Positions 44,682-52,182 of a stretch of DNA of 64,000 bases are shown piece after piece; within the stretch, counting starts at the first letter, position 1; each line of letters starts with the position of its first letter. The stretch lies in assembly GCA_903882745.1 (NCBI GenBank), contig CAIRYG010000011.1, positions 124,001 through 188,000 on the forward strand, read 5' to 3'. This stretch comes from an uncultured Gemmatimonadota bacterium. GTDB lineage: Bacteria; Gemmatimonadota; Gemmatimonadetes; Gemmatimonadales; Gemmatimonadaceae. The translations under genes were made by a program, and so were the position numbers. The notes under the pieces were generated by a model, which searched no databases, had not been told where the DNA came from, and worked only from the letters and a program-made list of their open reading frames with translations.

Positions 44682-45623
44682 CTACTGGGCTTTTCGCCAG
44701 CAGCGCAGGTGCGCGCTCCGGGCGCGCGTATTCCGAGCCGTCTCCGCGGAAGTTGCGGAGAGAGCCTTCTTGGTGAGCGGCAAGCCGAGTGGACGTCCGC
44801 GACAGGTACACTGGAGCTGCTTGGGGGGACAGATGCACGAGGAGCTCCACTCGCGGAAGGCGTGCTTGGCCAGCCGGTCCTCCCCCGAGTGGTAGGCGAT
44901 CACTGCAAGGACTCCTCCAGGGGTCAATCTGTCACGGAGCGCAGGGAGGGCGCGGGCCAGTCCGTCGAGCTCGTCATTGACGGCAATCCGGACCGACTGA
45001 AAGAGCCGCGCAAACTCCGGCGCGCCAGACCTCGGCCCCAGCACCTTTCGGATCGCACCGACCAGGTCGTCGGAGACTTCGAGGGAGCGATTCTCGCGAC
45101 GGTGAATCACCTCACGGGCGATCCTGCCGCCCTTGGGCTCATCCCCGAAGTCCTTGAACGCGTGCGTGAGCTCTTCCGCGCTCGCGGAGTTCAGCCACTC
45201 GGCGGCGCTCAGCCCCCCGGCGGAGCCTTCCATCCGCATGTCCAGCGGCGCCCCCTCGCGGAAGGAGAATCCGCGTGTGGCGTCGTCGAACTGATGGCTG
45301 GAGACGCCGAGGTCGAGCAGAATGCCGTCGAATGTCTTGCCGATGAGTTCGGGGGCGAGGTCGGTGTCCGCATAGTTGGTGAGGACAGTCCGGAATCGCC
45401 CGTTGCCTTCGTACTCCGCGAGTCGCGCGCGCGCGGTCGCGATGGCGTTGGGGTCTCGGTCGATCCCGGTCACGTCCATCCCCGCTTCGAGAAAGGCGAG
45501 CGAGTGTCCCCCGCCGCCGAGGGTGCCGTCGAGCACCCGCTGCGCCCCGGTGAAGGCGTCGAGAATCTCCGCCACCATGACGGGGGCGTGATACGTGGAG
45601 TCGAAGCGTGCGGCGTCAGTCAC
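44682..45623 (-). CDS. rsmH: 16S rRNA (cytosine-1402-N4)-methyltransferase
   Basis: SAM-dependent methyltransferase (313 aa, also called MraW) modifying C1402 in the ribosomal P site. STYHAPVMVAEILDAF opens the protein, VLDGTLGGGGHSLAFLEAG is the SAM loop, DGILLDLGVSSHQFDDA and RGFSFREGAPLDMRM are the substrate-channel motifs, and VIAYHSGEDRLAKHAF the C-terminal signature. GTG 45623 gives a normal length but has no ribosome-binding site; ATG 45686 is in frame but would translate through a 17-bp terminator hairpin. First gene of the dcw cluster here; mraZ is not upstream. Confidence 0.94.
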   Translation of the reverse strand: MTDAARFDSTYHAPVMVAEILDAFTGAQRVLDGTLGGGGHSLAFLEAGMDVTGIDRDPNAIATARARLAEYEGNGRFRTVLTNYADTDLAPELIGKTFDGILLDLGVSSHQFDDATRGFSFREGAPLDMRMEGSAGGLSAAEWLNSASAEELTHAFKDFGDEPKGGRIAREVIHRRENRSLEVSDDLVGAIRKVLGPRSGAPEFARLFQSVRIAVNDELDGLARALPALRDRLTPGGVLAVIAYHSGEDRLAKHAFREWSSSCICPPKQLQCTCRGRPLGLPLTKKALSATSAETARNTRARSAHLRCWRKAQ

Positions 45624-45629
45624 AGAAGA

Positions 45630-45681
45630 AAGATAACGAAACGCAGACGCCCGCCGGTCAACGAGACCGGCGGGCGTCTGC
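45630..45681 (-). terminator. Strong intrinsic terminator of the secreted TPR gene
   Basis: A perfect 17-bp stem (45643-45659 with 45665-45681) and 5-nt loop begins 16 nt after the TPR stop and is followed on the minus strand by a T-rich tract (GTTTCGTTATCTTTC). It abuts the rsmH start, so the dcw cluster must be transcribed by read-through or from a promoter within a very short space. Confidence 0.82.
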
Positions 45682-45697
45682 AACATCGAGCGACGGG

Positions 45698-47407
45698 CTA
45701 CTTACAGAGGCCCTTGACTGCTTGGTCGGCGGCCGGCGAGTACTGCGCCAGGTTACCGAGCAACTGCTTGATGACTTCGGCGTTGGTCGCGCCACCCGCC
45801 GGCAGATTGATCTGCGCGCTGGTGAAGGCATCCTGCGCGGCCTTCGCATCGGAGCACTGCTTGCTCTTGGTCAGGTCGCCGTAGTGAATCGTGCCGAGGA
45901 AGAAGTACGCCACACCGGAGACGAACTTGCCGCTGTTCTTCATCGCCTTGTCGGTGAGCGTGCTGTCGGCGTAGGCCACCCACGTCAGCACCTTCTCAAA
46001 GTCCGCGATGGTCTTCGGATCTGCCTTCTGGGCGGCGGAGAGCAACTTGCTCGAGGCACTCACCGCGAACTGCCCCACGGTGCCGGCATCCTCGCCGGCC
46101 TTGATGGCGTCATGCATCGCCGTGAACAGCGTGTCCCACTGTCCTGCATCGTGGTACGACTTCAGGATGATGAGGCGAGCGCCCGGCGTCTTCGGGTTGA
46201 TCTCGAGCGCGCGGCGGAGCGAGGTGATCGCCTGCGCCGTCTGCCCACCCTTCAACTCGAACTGACCGCGCTTGGCCCAGAAATCATCACGCTTCGGGAA
46301 CTTTGCGGTTGCCTTGGACGCCGTCGACGCGGCCTTCGCCGTGTTGCTGTCGGACGAGTACGCCGAGATCATGCGGTCGAAGTAATCGGCATCGGCGAGC
46401 GACGTATCCATCTGCACCATCTCTTCGCCGACCTTGACGAACTTCTTCAGGTCGTCGGTGGCGCCCAAAATCAGCCAGTACAGCTTGGCAAGGCCGGCGT
46501 CGCCCGGGTTCTCGGCGACCGACTTCTCGATCATCGGCTTGGCCAGGTCAAACTTCTTGGCCGCGGCCAGCTCGTTCACGACGGTCAGCTGCAGGCGGCT
46601 GTTGCTCGGATCGGCCTGATAGAGCTTCATCAGGGCGTCGATCTTCTTGTCGGTCTGTCCGGCGGCTTCGTACTGATTGACCGCTTCGGCAAGCGCAGGC
46701 TTGCTCTTGGGGTCGAGCTTGAGGATGTCTTCGACAACCGGAAGAATCTCAGTGGCCGGCTTCTTCTGGGTGGTCAGCGCCTGCATCTGGCAGAAGCGAA
46801 TCCAGGTGCTGCCCGGAAAGCTCTTCACGCCCTCGGCGACTTCCTTGGAAACTTCGGTCCACTTGGACTCACGCACGGCCAGACGGCAACGCTTCTCGCC
46901 ATCGAACACGCTATGCGCCTTCTGGTACGCCTTGGAGACCTGCGCGGCGACGTTGTCGAGCTTCGGGCCCGAGAAGCTGCCGAGCGGCTGCACGAGCGAC
47001 GCATCGCGCGCGAGCACGACGTTTGCCTCAATCGTGAAGCCCGTGGCCGTCTTCAGCACGCTGCCCTCGATGTACTCATCGGCGCGCAGCATCTTCGCGA
47101 GCTGCACGGCATCCGACGGCGAGAGCGCCTCGGTCACCGAGTACCCCGACTGCTCGAGGTTGTTGTTGATGTCGTTCTTGGGGAACACGTACAGTTCGCG
47201 CACCGACACGTCGCCAGCGATCCGATCGCGGAGTGATTCCGCGGCATCGGGTCCGAGCTTCTTGTCGTCGCTCTTCAGCGTCCCGATCATCAATCGGGGT
47301 GCATTGGGATTCGCGCCGCGCGAGTACTGCGCGCCAGCCGTGGACGCCATTCCTGCAAAAAGCGCCGTCGCAATCGCCGCGAACGCGCGAGCCTGATGCC
47401 GAGCCAT
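45698..47407 (-). CDS. Secreted tetratricopeptide-repeat protein
   Basis: Protein of 570 aa with a signal peptide (AFAAIATALFAGMASTAGAQ, cleavage near residue 28). Residues 35-150 contain APRLMIGTLKSDDKKLG and VSVRELYVFPKNDINNNLEQSGY, resembling a domain that senses or counts, but I do not recognise it. From about 190 to the end it is TPR-like helices (ADPSNSRLQLTVVNELAAAK, QAITSLRRALEINPKTPGAR). ATG 47407 has GGAGGA about 9 nt upstream, the best ribosome-binding site seen here. A terminator follows. Periplasmic scaffold is the safest description. Confidence 0.8.
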   Translation of the reverse strand: MARHQARAFAAIATALFAGMASTAGAQYSRGANPNAPRLMIGTLKSDDKKLGPDAAESLRDRIAGDVSVRELYVFPKNDINNNLEQSGYSVTEALSPSDAVQLAKMLRADEYIEGSVLKTATGFTIEANVVLARDASLVQPLGSFSGPKLDNVAAQVSKAYQKAHSVFDGEKRCRLAVRESKWTEVSKEVAEGVKSFPGSTWIRFCQMQALTTQKKPATEILPVVEDILKLDPKSKPALAEAVNQYEAAGQTDKKIDALMKLYQADPSNSRLQLTVVNELAAAKKFDLAKPMIEKSVAENPGDAGLAKLYWLILGATDDLKKFVKVGEEMVQMDTSLADADYFDRMISAYSSDSNTAKAASTASKATAKFPKRDDFWAKRGQFELKGGQTAQAITSLRRALEINPKTPGARLIILKSYHDAGQWDTLFTAMHDAIKAGEDAGTVGQFAVSASSKLLSAAQKADPKTIADFEKVLTWVAYADSTLTDKAMKNSGKFVSGVAYFFLGTIHYGDLTKSKQCSDAKAAQDAFTSAQINLPAGGATNAEVIKQLLGNLAQYSPAADQAVKGLCK

Positions 47408-47459
47408 CACTGTGAATCCTCCAGAACGATGATCGAGCCAGCCTACTGAGTTATACCCC

Positions 47460-47480
47460 GGCACTCCACCATGGAGTGCC
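47460..47480. other. 9-bp hairpin downstream of tRNA-Val
   Basis: GGCACTCCA and TGGAGTGCC surround a 3-nt loop 24 nt beyond the tRNA 3' end, before the TPR gene. No T-run follows; it may protect or process the tRNA transcript. TATAAC at 47450-47455 (minus) is a possible -10 for the TPR gene. Confidence 0.3.
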
Positions 47481-47503
47481 CACATCAAGCAACAGTCCTG
47501 CAA

Positions 47504-47577
47504 TGGGCGAAGAGGGATTCGAACCCCCGACACCCTGCGTGTAAGGCAGGTGCTCTAACCAGCTGAGCTATTCGCCC
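47504..47577 (-). tRNA. tRNA-Val (anticodon TAC)
   Basis: A complete cloverleaf (74 nt). The acceptor GGGCGAA pairs with TTCGCCC, plus discriminator A; the D arm is GCTCAGCTGGTTAGAGC. Anticodon stem CCTGC/GCAGG holds loop CTTACAC with anticodon TAC, reading GUA/GUG valine codons. The T arm is GTCGGGGGTTCGAATCCC-like. CCA is not encoded. The 5' end lies 6 nt after the stop of the 56-aa gene, so both are probably on one transcript. Confidence 0.97.
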
Positions 47578-47583
47578 TGAAAG

Positions 47584-47754
47584 CTACGAGAGAATCGCCA
47601 CCGGCACGAGCACCGCATACCCGACGACCAGAAAGATAGGGGCCAACGTCATCCCACCGCGTGCAAGGTCGGCATATCCAATGGCCAAAACCGCAGCCGC
47701 GACCCCCCACTTCAAGGCGGACTTGCCGCCCCCTACTCGCCCGTGTTCGGTCAT
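47584..47754 (-). CDS. Small two-helix membrane protein, unknown
   Basis: A 56-codon frame starting MTEHGRVGGGKSALKW and ending VLVPVAILS. Two hydrophobic segments (WGVAAAVLAIGYADLA and PIFLVVGYAVLVPVAIL) are separated by ARGGMTLA, giving a helical hairpin. A near-consensus promoter lies just upstream, placing the predicted transcript start about 3 nt before the ATG, and there is no ribosome-binding site. It could be a leaderless small gene or a chance frame in a tRNA leader; the membrane-like composition favours a gene. I do not recognise the family. Confidence 0.6.
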   Translation of the reverse strand: MTEHGRVGGGKSALKWGVAAAVLAIGYADLARGGMTLAPIFLVVGYAVLVPVAILS

Positions 47755-47763
47755 AGTCGGCTG

Positions 47764-47792
47764 AGTCTACGCCCCTATATAGATAGTGTCAA
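47764..47792 (-). promoter_or_regulatory. Near-consensus sigma-70 promoter for the small protein and tRNA-Val
   Basis: On the minus strand a perfect TTGACA is followed after 17 nt by TAGACT (4 of 6). Predicted start is near 47757, just before the 56-aa frame. It is the best promoter in the window. Confidence 0.75.
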
Positions 47793-47830
47793 GGAAAAAC
47801 TAACTTGTTGACCCTGACTTAATGAACTCG

Positions 47831-48955
47831 TCATTCATTCTGTTTCCTTCCCGACGCGTCCTGAGGCCTGTCCCGAGGCGCGTCCTCCCCACCATCCGCG
47901 GGGCTTCCCCCCGTCCCCGGCAGCTCGGCCAGCAACTCGGCCAGCAGGCTCTCCTGCTCCTGCCGCGCCTGCTCCTGCTCCCGACGCTCCTGCTCCGCAT
48001 CCGCACGCCGCAATCGCTCCATCCGCTCCCGATCCCGCACCCGGCGCTGCCACCAGAGCGGCCCCAGGAGCAACAACAGAACAACTGACCCCAGCGTGGC
48101 ATCGGTCAGCATGGCGAGCGCCCCATAGCGCACCCGCGTCCGCGATCGCCACCGCGCTTCCAGCGCCTCTGATGTTTCCCCGTACGCCCGACGTAATCCT
48201 CGGTCGAACGAGCCGGTCTCCTTCCAATACCCGAAAAATAGCGACAAACCCCGCTCGGGGTCGCCTCGGGCGATTTCCTCGACCGCCCGAACCGACAGCG
48301 CATAGGCCGCGTGCGCTCTTCCCTCTCCATCTACGAACAACTCGTCCAACTCGCTCAGACGGGGGAGGCCTCGAAGCGCCAACGCCAAATTGACGGTAAG
48401 AATCCCGTCCCCCTGCTCCTCCCCGGCCACCAGTGTCGCGTACCCCTCGTCGAACCACCGTGGCGGGAGGTCCCCGAGCAGCTCATGGAGGGCGAGATGG
48501 GCCAATTCGTGCCGCAACACGCGCACAGGGTCCCCTGCCGTGGACGGGGCCAACCGCCCCTGCATGACAATCCGTCCAAGCCCCGGATATGCCAGCGCGG
48601 CCCCCCATTCCGGGGCGCCGGTACCGTTCCAGCTCCGGAACGTCCGAGTATCCGGCGCCAGAAATATCTGCACCCGTTGGCGTGGCCGCGGCAGCCCGGG
48701 AAACGAATCCTGCGCCACGGCGGCCATCAGGAGCGACTCGGCGAGCGTTGCATCGCCCGGCGTCGCGACCACCGAGACGCGGCCGCGCTCGCGAACCTCG
48801 TACCCGGTGAGGCTCGCCGGGCCCTGCGCAGCCGCCACCGACGGGGCGACCGTTCCCAACAGGCCGGCCCAGAGCACACCGACGGCAACCACCCGGGCGA
48901 TCAGGCGCGTACGGGCTCCCCGCCGTCGGCGACCACCTGCAACAGCTCGGCGCAC
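47831..48955 (-). CDS. Membrane-anchored gluzincin metallopeptidase (peptidase MA-like)
   Basis: Predicted zinc protease (about 374 aa). A basic N-terminus and hydrophobic segment (VVAVGVLWAGLLGTVAPSVAAAQ) send the middle domain across the membrane. RHELAHLALHELLG is the HExxH zinc motif and WFDEGYATLVAGEE about 20 residues later supplies the third ligand, as in peptidase MA-like gluzincins. A second membrane helix (LGSVVLLLLLGPLWW) precedes a charged, Glu/Gln/Arg-rich coiled-coil tail, probably cytoplasmic. GTG 48955 is chosen for its GGGG upstream and basic signal; it overlaps the TPR gene by 55 nt. GTG 48892 is the alternative. The substrate is unknown. Confidence 0.78.
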   Translation of the reverse strand: MRRAVAGGRRRRGARTRLIARVVAVGVLWAGLLGTVAPSVAAAQGPASLTGYEVRERGRVSVVATPGDATLAESLLMAAVAQDSFPGLPRPRQRVQIFLAPDTRTFRSWNGTGAPEWGAALAYPGLGRIVMQGRLAPSTAGDPVRVLRHELAHLALHELLGDLPPRWFDEGYATLVAGEEQGDGILTVNLALALRGLPRLSELDELFVDGEGRAHAAYALSVRAVEEIARGDPERGLSLFFGYWKETGSFDRGLRRAYGETSEALEARWRSRTRVRYGALAMLTDATLGSVVLLLLLGPLWWQRRVRDRERMERLRRADAEQERREQEQARQEQESLLAELLAELPGTGGSPADGGEDAPRDRPQDASGRKQNE

Positions 48956-49764
48956 CGCGTGCCCCACGGATTGAATTTGTTGGTCGTGAACCCGCGCGAC
49001 CACGCCTCCGTGGCCTGCTCGCGCTGCGCATTCAGCCAGTAGGCCCAGCCGAGTTGGTAGTAGGCCTCAATCAGATTGGGCCCGAGGAGCAGCGAACGCA
49101 GGAAAAAAGTCTCCGCCTCCGCAAACTGCGCGCACTCCAAGTAGACCAACCCGATATAAAAATGCGCGTACAACGACGCTTTCTTATCGCTGTCGAGCCG
49201 GATCACCGTGGACAGATGCTCCATCGCCTCGGCGAACGCGCGGCGCTTGAGACAGATGTAGCCGACATTCACGCGCGCCAGCGCATTCTCCGGCTCCCGC
49301 GTCAACACCCGCTCGAAGTGCGCCAAGGCCGGCTCGAATTTCTCCTGCAGCATTTGCGCCCATCCGAGCAAGGACTCGCTCGTTGGATCATCGGGCGCGA
49401 GTTCCAACGCACGGAGCAACGACGCTTCGGCTGCCTCGAAATCCCCGAGCGACAGTTGACTCCATCCCTTCTCTGCAAAGGTCGATGCGCCAAGGTGATC
49501 GGCCTGAGTCACCGGCTGTGCCACACTGAACCGCGGCGCATGCGACGTCGTCGCGGCCACCTGTTGTGCCTTCCACTTCTCGACGAGCCGCCTGATGTCG
49601 CTCTTGAGCAGCGTACGCTCCGCGAGTTCCTGCTCGACCTGGCGGAAGAGCTGTGCGATCTCCAGCTTGACGGCCGGCCGCTCGCCCTCGCTCAGCCCGG
49701 CATCGAGCCGCTGTTCGAGAGCACTGCAGCGGGCCTGAAGCGCCGAAAGGGGTTCGTCAGCCAT
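48901..49764 (-). CDS. Cytoplasmic TPR protein
   Basis: Soluble protein (287 aa) without signal or membrane segment. The first 70 residues are a coiled coil (ALQARCSALEQRLDAGLSEG, TLLKSDIRRLVEKWKAQQ). Then come about five tetratricopeptide repeats: FAEKGWSQLSLGDFEAAEAS, LAHFERVLTREPENALARVN, AYYQLGWAYWLNAQREQATE. ATG 49764 overlaps the stop of the DUF4388-TPR gene by 8 nt. It sits between that gene and the membrane protease and probably acts as an adaptor for one of them. Confidence 0.8.
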   Translation of the reverse strand: MADEPLSALQARCSALEQRLDAGLSEGERPAVKLEIAQLFRQVEQELAERTLLKSDIRRLVEKWKAQQVAATTSHAPRFSVAQPVTQADHLGASTFAEKGWSQLSLGDFEAAEASLLRALELAPDDPTSESLLGWAQMLQEKFEPALAHFERVLTREPENALARVNVGYICLKRRAFAEAMEHLSTVIRLDSDKKASLYAHFYIGLVYLECAQFAEAETFFLRSLLLGPNLIEAYYQLGWAYWLNAQREQATEAWSRGFTTNKFNPWGTRCAELLQVVADGGEPVRA

Positions 49765-51385
49765 GGGTGGGATTGTTGGACAGCGCCGCGAGATGCGCAG
49801 TCGTCGATGGATTTCCGGGATCGAGCATCAGGGTACGTTCCCAGCAGCGCTGGGCATCGGCGAGCTGATGCCGCGCGGCGGCAATCTCGCCCAGTTTGAT
49901 CCAGACATCGGGACCGAGCGTCTCATCGATCGTCACGGCGCGCTGGTAGGCGCGATGCGCGTCGTCGAGTGCCCCGAGGCGAAACTGCTCATCCCCGATA
50001 TTCTTGGAGAGCTGCGCGATTCCCGGATCGATTTTGGCGCCGGCGCTGGCCTGCGCTAAGGCGTCGGCATACGCGCCCGTGCGCTCGAGCGCGACGGACA
50101 GATTGTTGTGGAGCCGAGCCGCACGCGGGTGCGCCGCCACGCCTTCGCGTAACGTCGAGACCGCCGCCGATGCGCGCCCCGCAAGCGCAGCGACGAGCCC
50201 CGCGTAGTGAAACCACACGGCGGGGACGGTGCCCTGCCCATAGGCCAGTCGAGCCTCCTCACAATGCGTCGACGCGGCGGCCAGATCTCCCTCACGGAGC
50301 GCGATGACCCCGAAGGACAACAGCAGACGCGAATCGCCCGCGCCCCCAAGCGCGGCGGCCTCGACCAACGCCTCGCGCGCCTGCGCGAGCTGCCCCAACC
50401 GCTCGTACGCAAGCGCGAGGTGATGGAACACCTGCCACGCGACAGGGCGCGTGCGAGAGGCTTCCTCGAAGTGCGCAGCAGCCGCGGTCCAACGACCGGC
50501 CCGGAGCTGCAGCAAGCCCAAGTAGCTGCGGGCACGCGGATCGCGCGGGCGCTGGTCGAGCACGCGACGGAACTCCTCTTCCGCGTCGCCATACATCCCC
50601 GCACGGTACAGCGCGGCCCCAAGCGCGACCTGCTCCTCCGCGAGCGAATCCACGACGCGCACGACACTTTCGAGACGCTTTGGCACCGCCGTGAGATAGC
50701 CAGCCATCGCGAGCCCATACAGCGCCTTCCCAACCTCGAACTCGCCAATCCCGCACTCCTCGGCGAGCGCCGAAACGTCGCGACGCCCGTCGATGATTGG
50801 CAGCAGCCGTTCCTGCTCGCGGGAGAGCTCCGGCGACATCAACTCAACCTTGCGGTGATCCAGCTGAAACACGACACCGAATGATGGGATTTTCTTCTCA
50901 ATCAACGACCATTCGTCCACGCGACGTGCGCCCTCGAGGAGCATCGACTCTGCGTGCATTGCCACCAGGAACGCTTGCTCCTGCGGCATGACGTCCGGCT
51001 CGAAATTGAAGGTGCCGGTGGTCCAGCTGAAGAGAAAGAACACGATCTGCTCAATCTGCCCGCGCACGGCGCTCTCGAGATCCTCCGCGGAAATCGCGCC
51101 CATCGCCACCAGCACTTCGCCCAACTTTTGGCCACGACGTGCGCCCTGCGCGTCGAGTGCCCGTTGCAGTTCCTCGGCGCTGATAACCCCACTCCGCACG
51201 AGGACGTCCCCTAGTCGGTCGCGGCGATTCGCGAGCGCGGCATAGGAGATCCGTCCGTGATCAAAGTAGATCGCACCCACGTTTTCGCGATCCGTAACCG
51301 ACAAGCAGCCGGTTTTCTGTCCCATCGCGAGGAGCTGGAGTACGTCGGCCAAGCTTGCTTCGCGCAAACTACCTTTGATCGCCAT
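49757..51385 (-). CDS. DUF4388 (PATAN)-TPR protein
   Basis: Protein of 542 aa, cytoplasmic. Residues 1-170 are a DUF4388/PATAN-type domain: MAIKGSLREASLADVLQLL, KTGCLSVTDRENVGAIYFDH and the later FLFSWTTGTFNFEPD are its hallmarks. Within it, RLGDVLVRSGVISAEELQRA and KLGEVLVAMGAISAEDLESA are two copies of the T2SS GspE/PilB N-terminal motif. Residues 250-540 are about eight TPRs (VALGAALYRAGMYGDAEEEF onward). PATAN domains occur in regulators of motility and polarity in other phyla; that role here is inference. ATG 51385 overlaps the ATPase stop by 1 nt (TAATG). Confidence 0.85.
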   Translation of the reverse strand: MAIKGSLREASLADVLQLLAMGQKTGCLSVTDRENVGAIYFDHGRISYAALANRRDRLGDVLVRSGVISAEELQRALDAQGARRGQKLGEVLVAMGAISAEDLESAVRGQIEQIVFFLFSWTTGTFNFEPDVMPQEQAFLVAMHAESMLLEGARRVDEWSLIEKKIPSFGVVFQLDHRKVELMSPELSREQERLLPIIDGRRDVSALAEECGIGEFEVGKALYGLAMAGYLTAVPKRLESVVRVVDSLAEEQVALGAALYRAGMYGDAEEEFRRVLDQRPRDPRARSYLGLLQLRAGRWTAAAAHFEEASRTRPVAWQVFHHLALAYERLGQLAQAREALVEAAALGGAGDSRLLLSFGVIALREGDLAAASTHCEEARLAYGQGTVPAVWFHYAGLVAALAGRASAAVSTLREGVAAHPRAARLHNNLSVALERTGAYADALAQASAGAKIDPGIAQLSKNIGDEQFRLGALDDAHRAYQRAVTIDETLGPDVWIKLGEIAAARHQLADAQRCWERTLMLDPGNPSTTAHLAALSNNPTHG

Positions 51386-52182
51386 TAGTCGAGATCCTCG
51401 ACGAGACGCGCCGACATCTCCGGCCAGTCCCACACGATCTTCTCGGGGTCGGCAAACACGAGCAAGTCCTCGAACCCTTCGCTCGCACGCTCCAGATGCT
51501 CGGTGCGTCGCGTCGGCTCCACCATCACTTGGAAACGCTGCGAAGTGACCAAGCGTCGCACGTAGCCAAAGAGTTGACGCACGTCGGTGATCGCGAAGCG
51601 CGCAATCTCGTCCATGGCCGCGTCAGTCAGCGTGGCGCCGTACTCGATCGCCGCGGCGCGCACGAGCGCGGCGCGCAATTGGAGATCCGGTGGGTCCATG
51701 GCCACCTCCACGCCCGCCGCGAGCCGACTCAGGACGGAGGCCCCAAGCCCCGTGAGCTGCTGGACCGGTCGATCCGCGGTGAGCACAATCTGCGATAACT
51801 CCCCCGCGTCGAGCACGCGCGCGAGCAGCCGATTCGCGGCAGACTTGCCCTCAATGAGCGACAGGTCGTCGAGCGTGATCAAGAACGCACGCTGGGCCTG
51901 CTGCAGCAGATCGGCACGCCCCGCGGGAGACGCCGCGATGGCCTCGAGCGTGAGCGGATCGAGCACCAGATGCGGGCGCCCGGGAAAGCGCCCCGCCACG
52001 AAGTGACGGAGCGCCCGCAGGAGATGCGTCTTCCCTGTTCCGATGCTGCCGGTGATGACCAACGGGCTATCGGATCGCCCCACATGCTCCGCGACCGAGG
52101 TGACCGCCAGCACGGCAGCGCGGTTGCCCGCGCCGACGACAAAGGTCTCGAAGCGAAGACGCTCCTCAGCCTTCGACGGCAT
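51385..52182 (-). CDS. DnaA/Hda-like AAA+ ATPase lacking a DNA-binding domain
   Basis: P-loop ATPase (265 aa). LRFETFVVGAGNRAAVLAV resembles the DnaA domain III entry (FxxFVxGxxN). Walker A is GSIGTGKTHLLRAL (residues 45-58), Walker B FLITLDDLSLI, and sensor/box VII appears as GASVLSRLAAGVEVAM; DVRQLFGYVRRLV matches the DnaA lid helix (E/DxRxLxG). The DnaA domain IV signature is absent; instead comes an unrelated tail with VFADPEKIVWDWPEM. It is therefore not an initiator; Hda-like regulation or a loader for the adjacent DUF4388/TPR proteins is possible. ATG 52182 overlaps rluD by 17 nt. Confidence 0.8.
   Translation of the reverse strand: MPSKAEERLRFETFVVGAGNRAAVLAVTSVAEHVGRSDSPLVITGSIGTGKTHLLRALRHFVAGRFPGRPHLVLDPLTLEAIAASPAGRADLLQQAQRAFLITLDDLSLIEGKSAANRLLARVLDAGELSQIVLTADRPVQQLTGLGASVLSRLAAGVEVAMDPPDLQLRAALVRAAAIEYGATLTDAAMDEIARFAITDVRQLFGYVRRLVTSQRFQVMVEPTRRTEHLERASEGFEDLLVFADPEKIVWDWPEMSARLVEDLD

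Noticed and set aside
51385-52182. A dnaA initiator gene
   Set aside because: Domain IV (DNA binding) is missing and the gene sits among rluD and TPR genes, so it is a DnaA-like ATPase only.
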